From NCBI GenBank assembly GCA_910585945.1, contig CAJUHZ010000046.1, positions 1 through 20,196 of the forward strand: a stretch of DNA of 20,196 nucleotides, written 5' to 3'. The notes under the pieces are model-generated. The model ran no database searches, was not told the DNA's origin, and saw only the letters and a list, made by a program, of their open reading frames with translations. Positions 19,903-20,196 of the stretch are shown here, piece by piece (position 1 is the stretch's first letter; every line of letters starts with the position of its first letter). Made by a program: the position numbers and the translations under genes. The stretch comes from an uncultured Bilophila sp. GTDB taxonomy: Bacteria > Desulfobacterota > Desulfovibrionia > Desulfovibrionales > Desulfovibrionaceae.

Positions 19903-20196
19903 TTCGGCACCTGATGCGTGATGGATTTGAGCAGCGCGCCGGTGTCAACCAGCGTTCCGGCGCGTCCCGCTTCCGTCCGGTTCTTGCGGCGGATTGTGGA
20001 AGGCGCGTTGGCCGGGGCCATGTTGCTCATGATGGTGGCCTCGATGTTCTCGGCCATGCGCTTTCCGGTCTTTTCCAGCGCCTCGTCCGGCGACAGGCCG
20101 TTCTTGAGCAGCGCGCCCACGCCGCGGATCCAGTTTTCCCTTTCCCGCTCAAGTGTCTTGCGCATGAAGGGGCGAGGGGGAACGCGCGACGTGCCG
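19899..20196 (-). CDS. gp10-like minor structural protein, 5' end outside the window
   Basis: The frame stays open through the right edge of the window; 98 codons plus stop are visible. The visible part begins with V-P-P-R-P-F-M-R, the P-x-R-P-F motif typical of HK97-gp10-like and virion-morphogenesis proteins, so ATG 20165 inside this motif is not the true start. It continues with A-P-S-T-I-R-R-K-N-R-T and ends T-L-V-D-T-G-A-L-L-K-S-I, again characteristic. These proteins act in tail or neck completion. Confidence 0.7.
   Translation of the reverse strand, partial: GTSRVPPRPFMRKTLERERENWIRGVGALLKNGLSPDEALEKTGKRMAENIEATIMSNMAPANAPSTIRRKNRTEAGRAGTLVDTGALLKSITHQVPK

Noticed and set aside
1..20196. 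CRISPR arrays, tRNA genes, rRNA, insertion sequences
   Set aside because: No regularly spaced repeats, cloverleaf-like sequence, transposase motif or terminal inverted repeats were seen.

Overview
The window is about 20 kb of a GC-rich genome carrying most of the tail and baseplate module of a contractile-tailed prophage (myophage). Base composition, codon use and the set of prophage gene families fit a GC-rich Gram-negative host, possibly a Desulfovibrio/Bilophila-like bacterium. That host guess rests on general resemblance and is weak. No invertase, integrase, terminase, capsid or lysis enzyme is visible here.

The structural genes run leftward on the minus strand. From right to left they are: a gp10-like protein cut by the window end, two neck/connector genes, an unusually long DUF3383-type sheath, a homing-endonuclease-like HNH gene, tail tube, tail assembly chaperone with a probable -1 frameshift extension, tape measure, Dit-like protein, baseplate plug, baseplate hub, gp138/V-type spike, tail fibre 2, gp25/W-like wedge, gpJ-like wedge, DUF2612 protein, tail fibre 1, three small DUF1640-like coiled-coil/membrane genes, and a tail-fibre-assembly-like gene. 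Most junctions are ATGA overlaps or gaps of a few bases, as in one long late operon.

The late operon is interrupted by rightward genes. Between hub and spike sits an island (8830-11149) with a small protein of unknown function, a P22-type antirepressor and a yefM-yoeB toxin-antitoxin pair. A fourth DUF1640-like gene (6377-6751) lies rightward between fibre 2 and the wedge genes and has its own terminator. At the far left a second antirepressor (ORF6N type, cut by the window edge) is followed by four tiny membrane-protein genes arranged as a tandem duplicated two-gene unit, ending at a strong terminator.

The most striking structure is at 2837-3384. A 48-bp perfect inverted repeat brackets two back-to-back alternative 3' ends for tail fibre 1. 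One is joined in frame to the fibre gene. The other is silent on the opposite strand, and the two stop codons are 2 nt apart. Inversion would swap the last 91 residues of the fibre for a different 89-residue tip, as in the host-range switches of Mu, P1 and e14, but the arms do not look like a known gix/cix site and no recombinase is encoded in the window.
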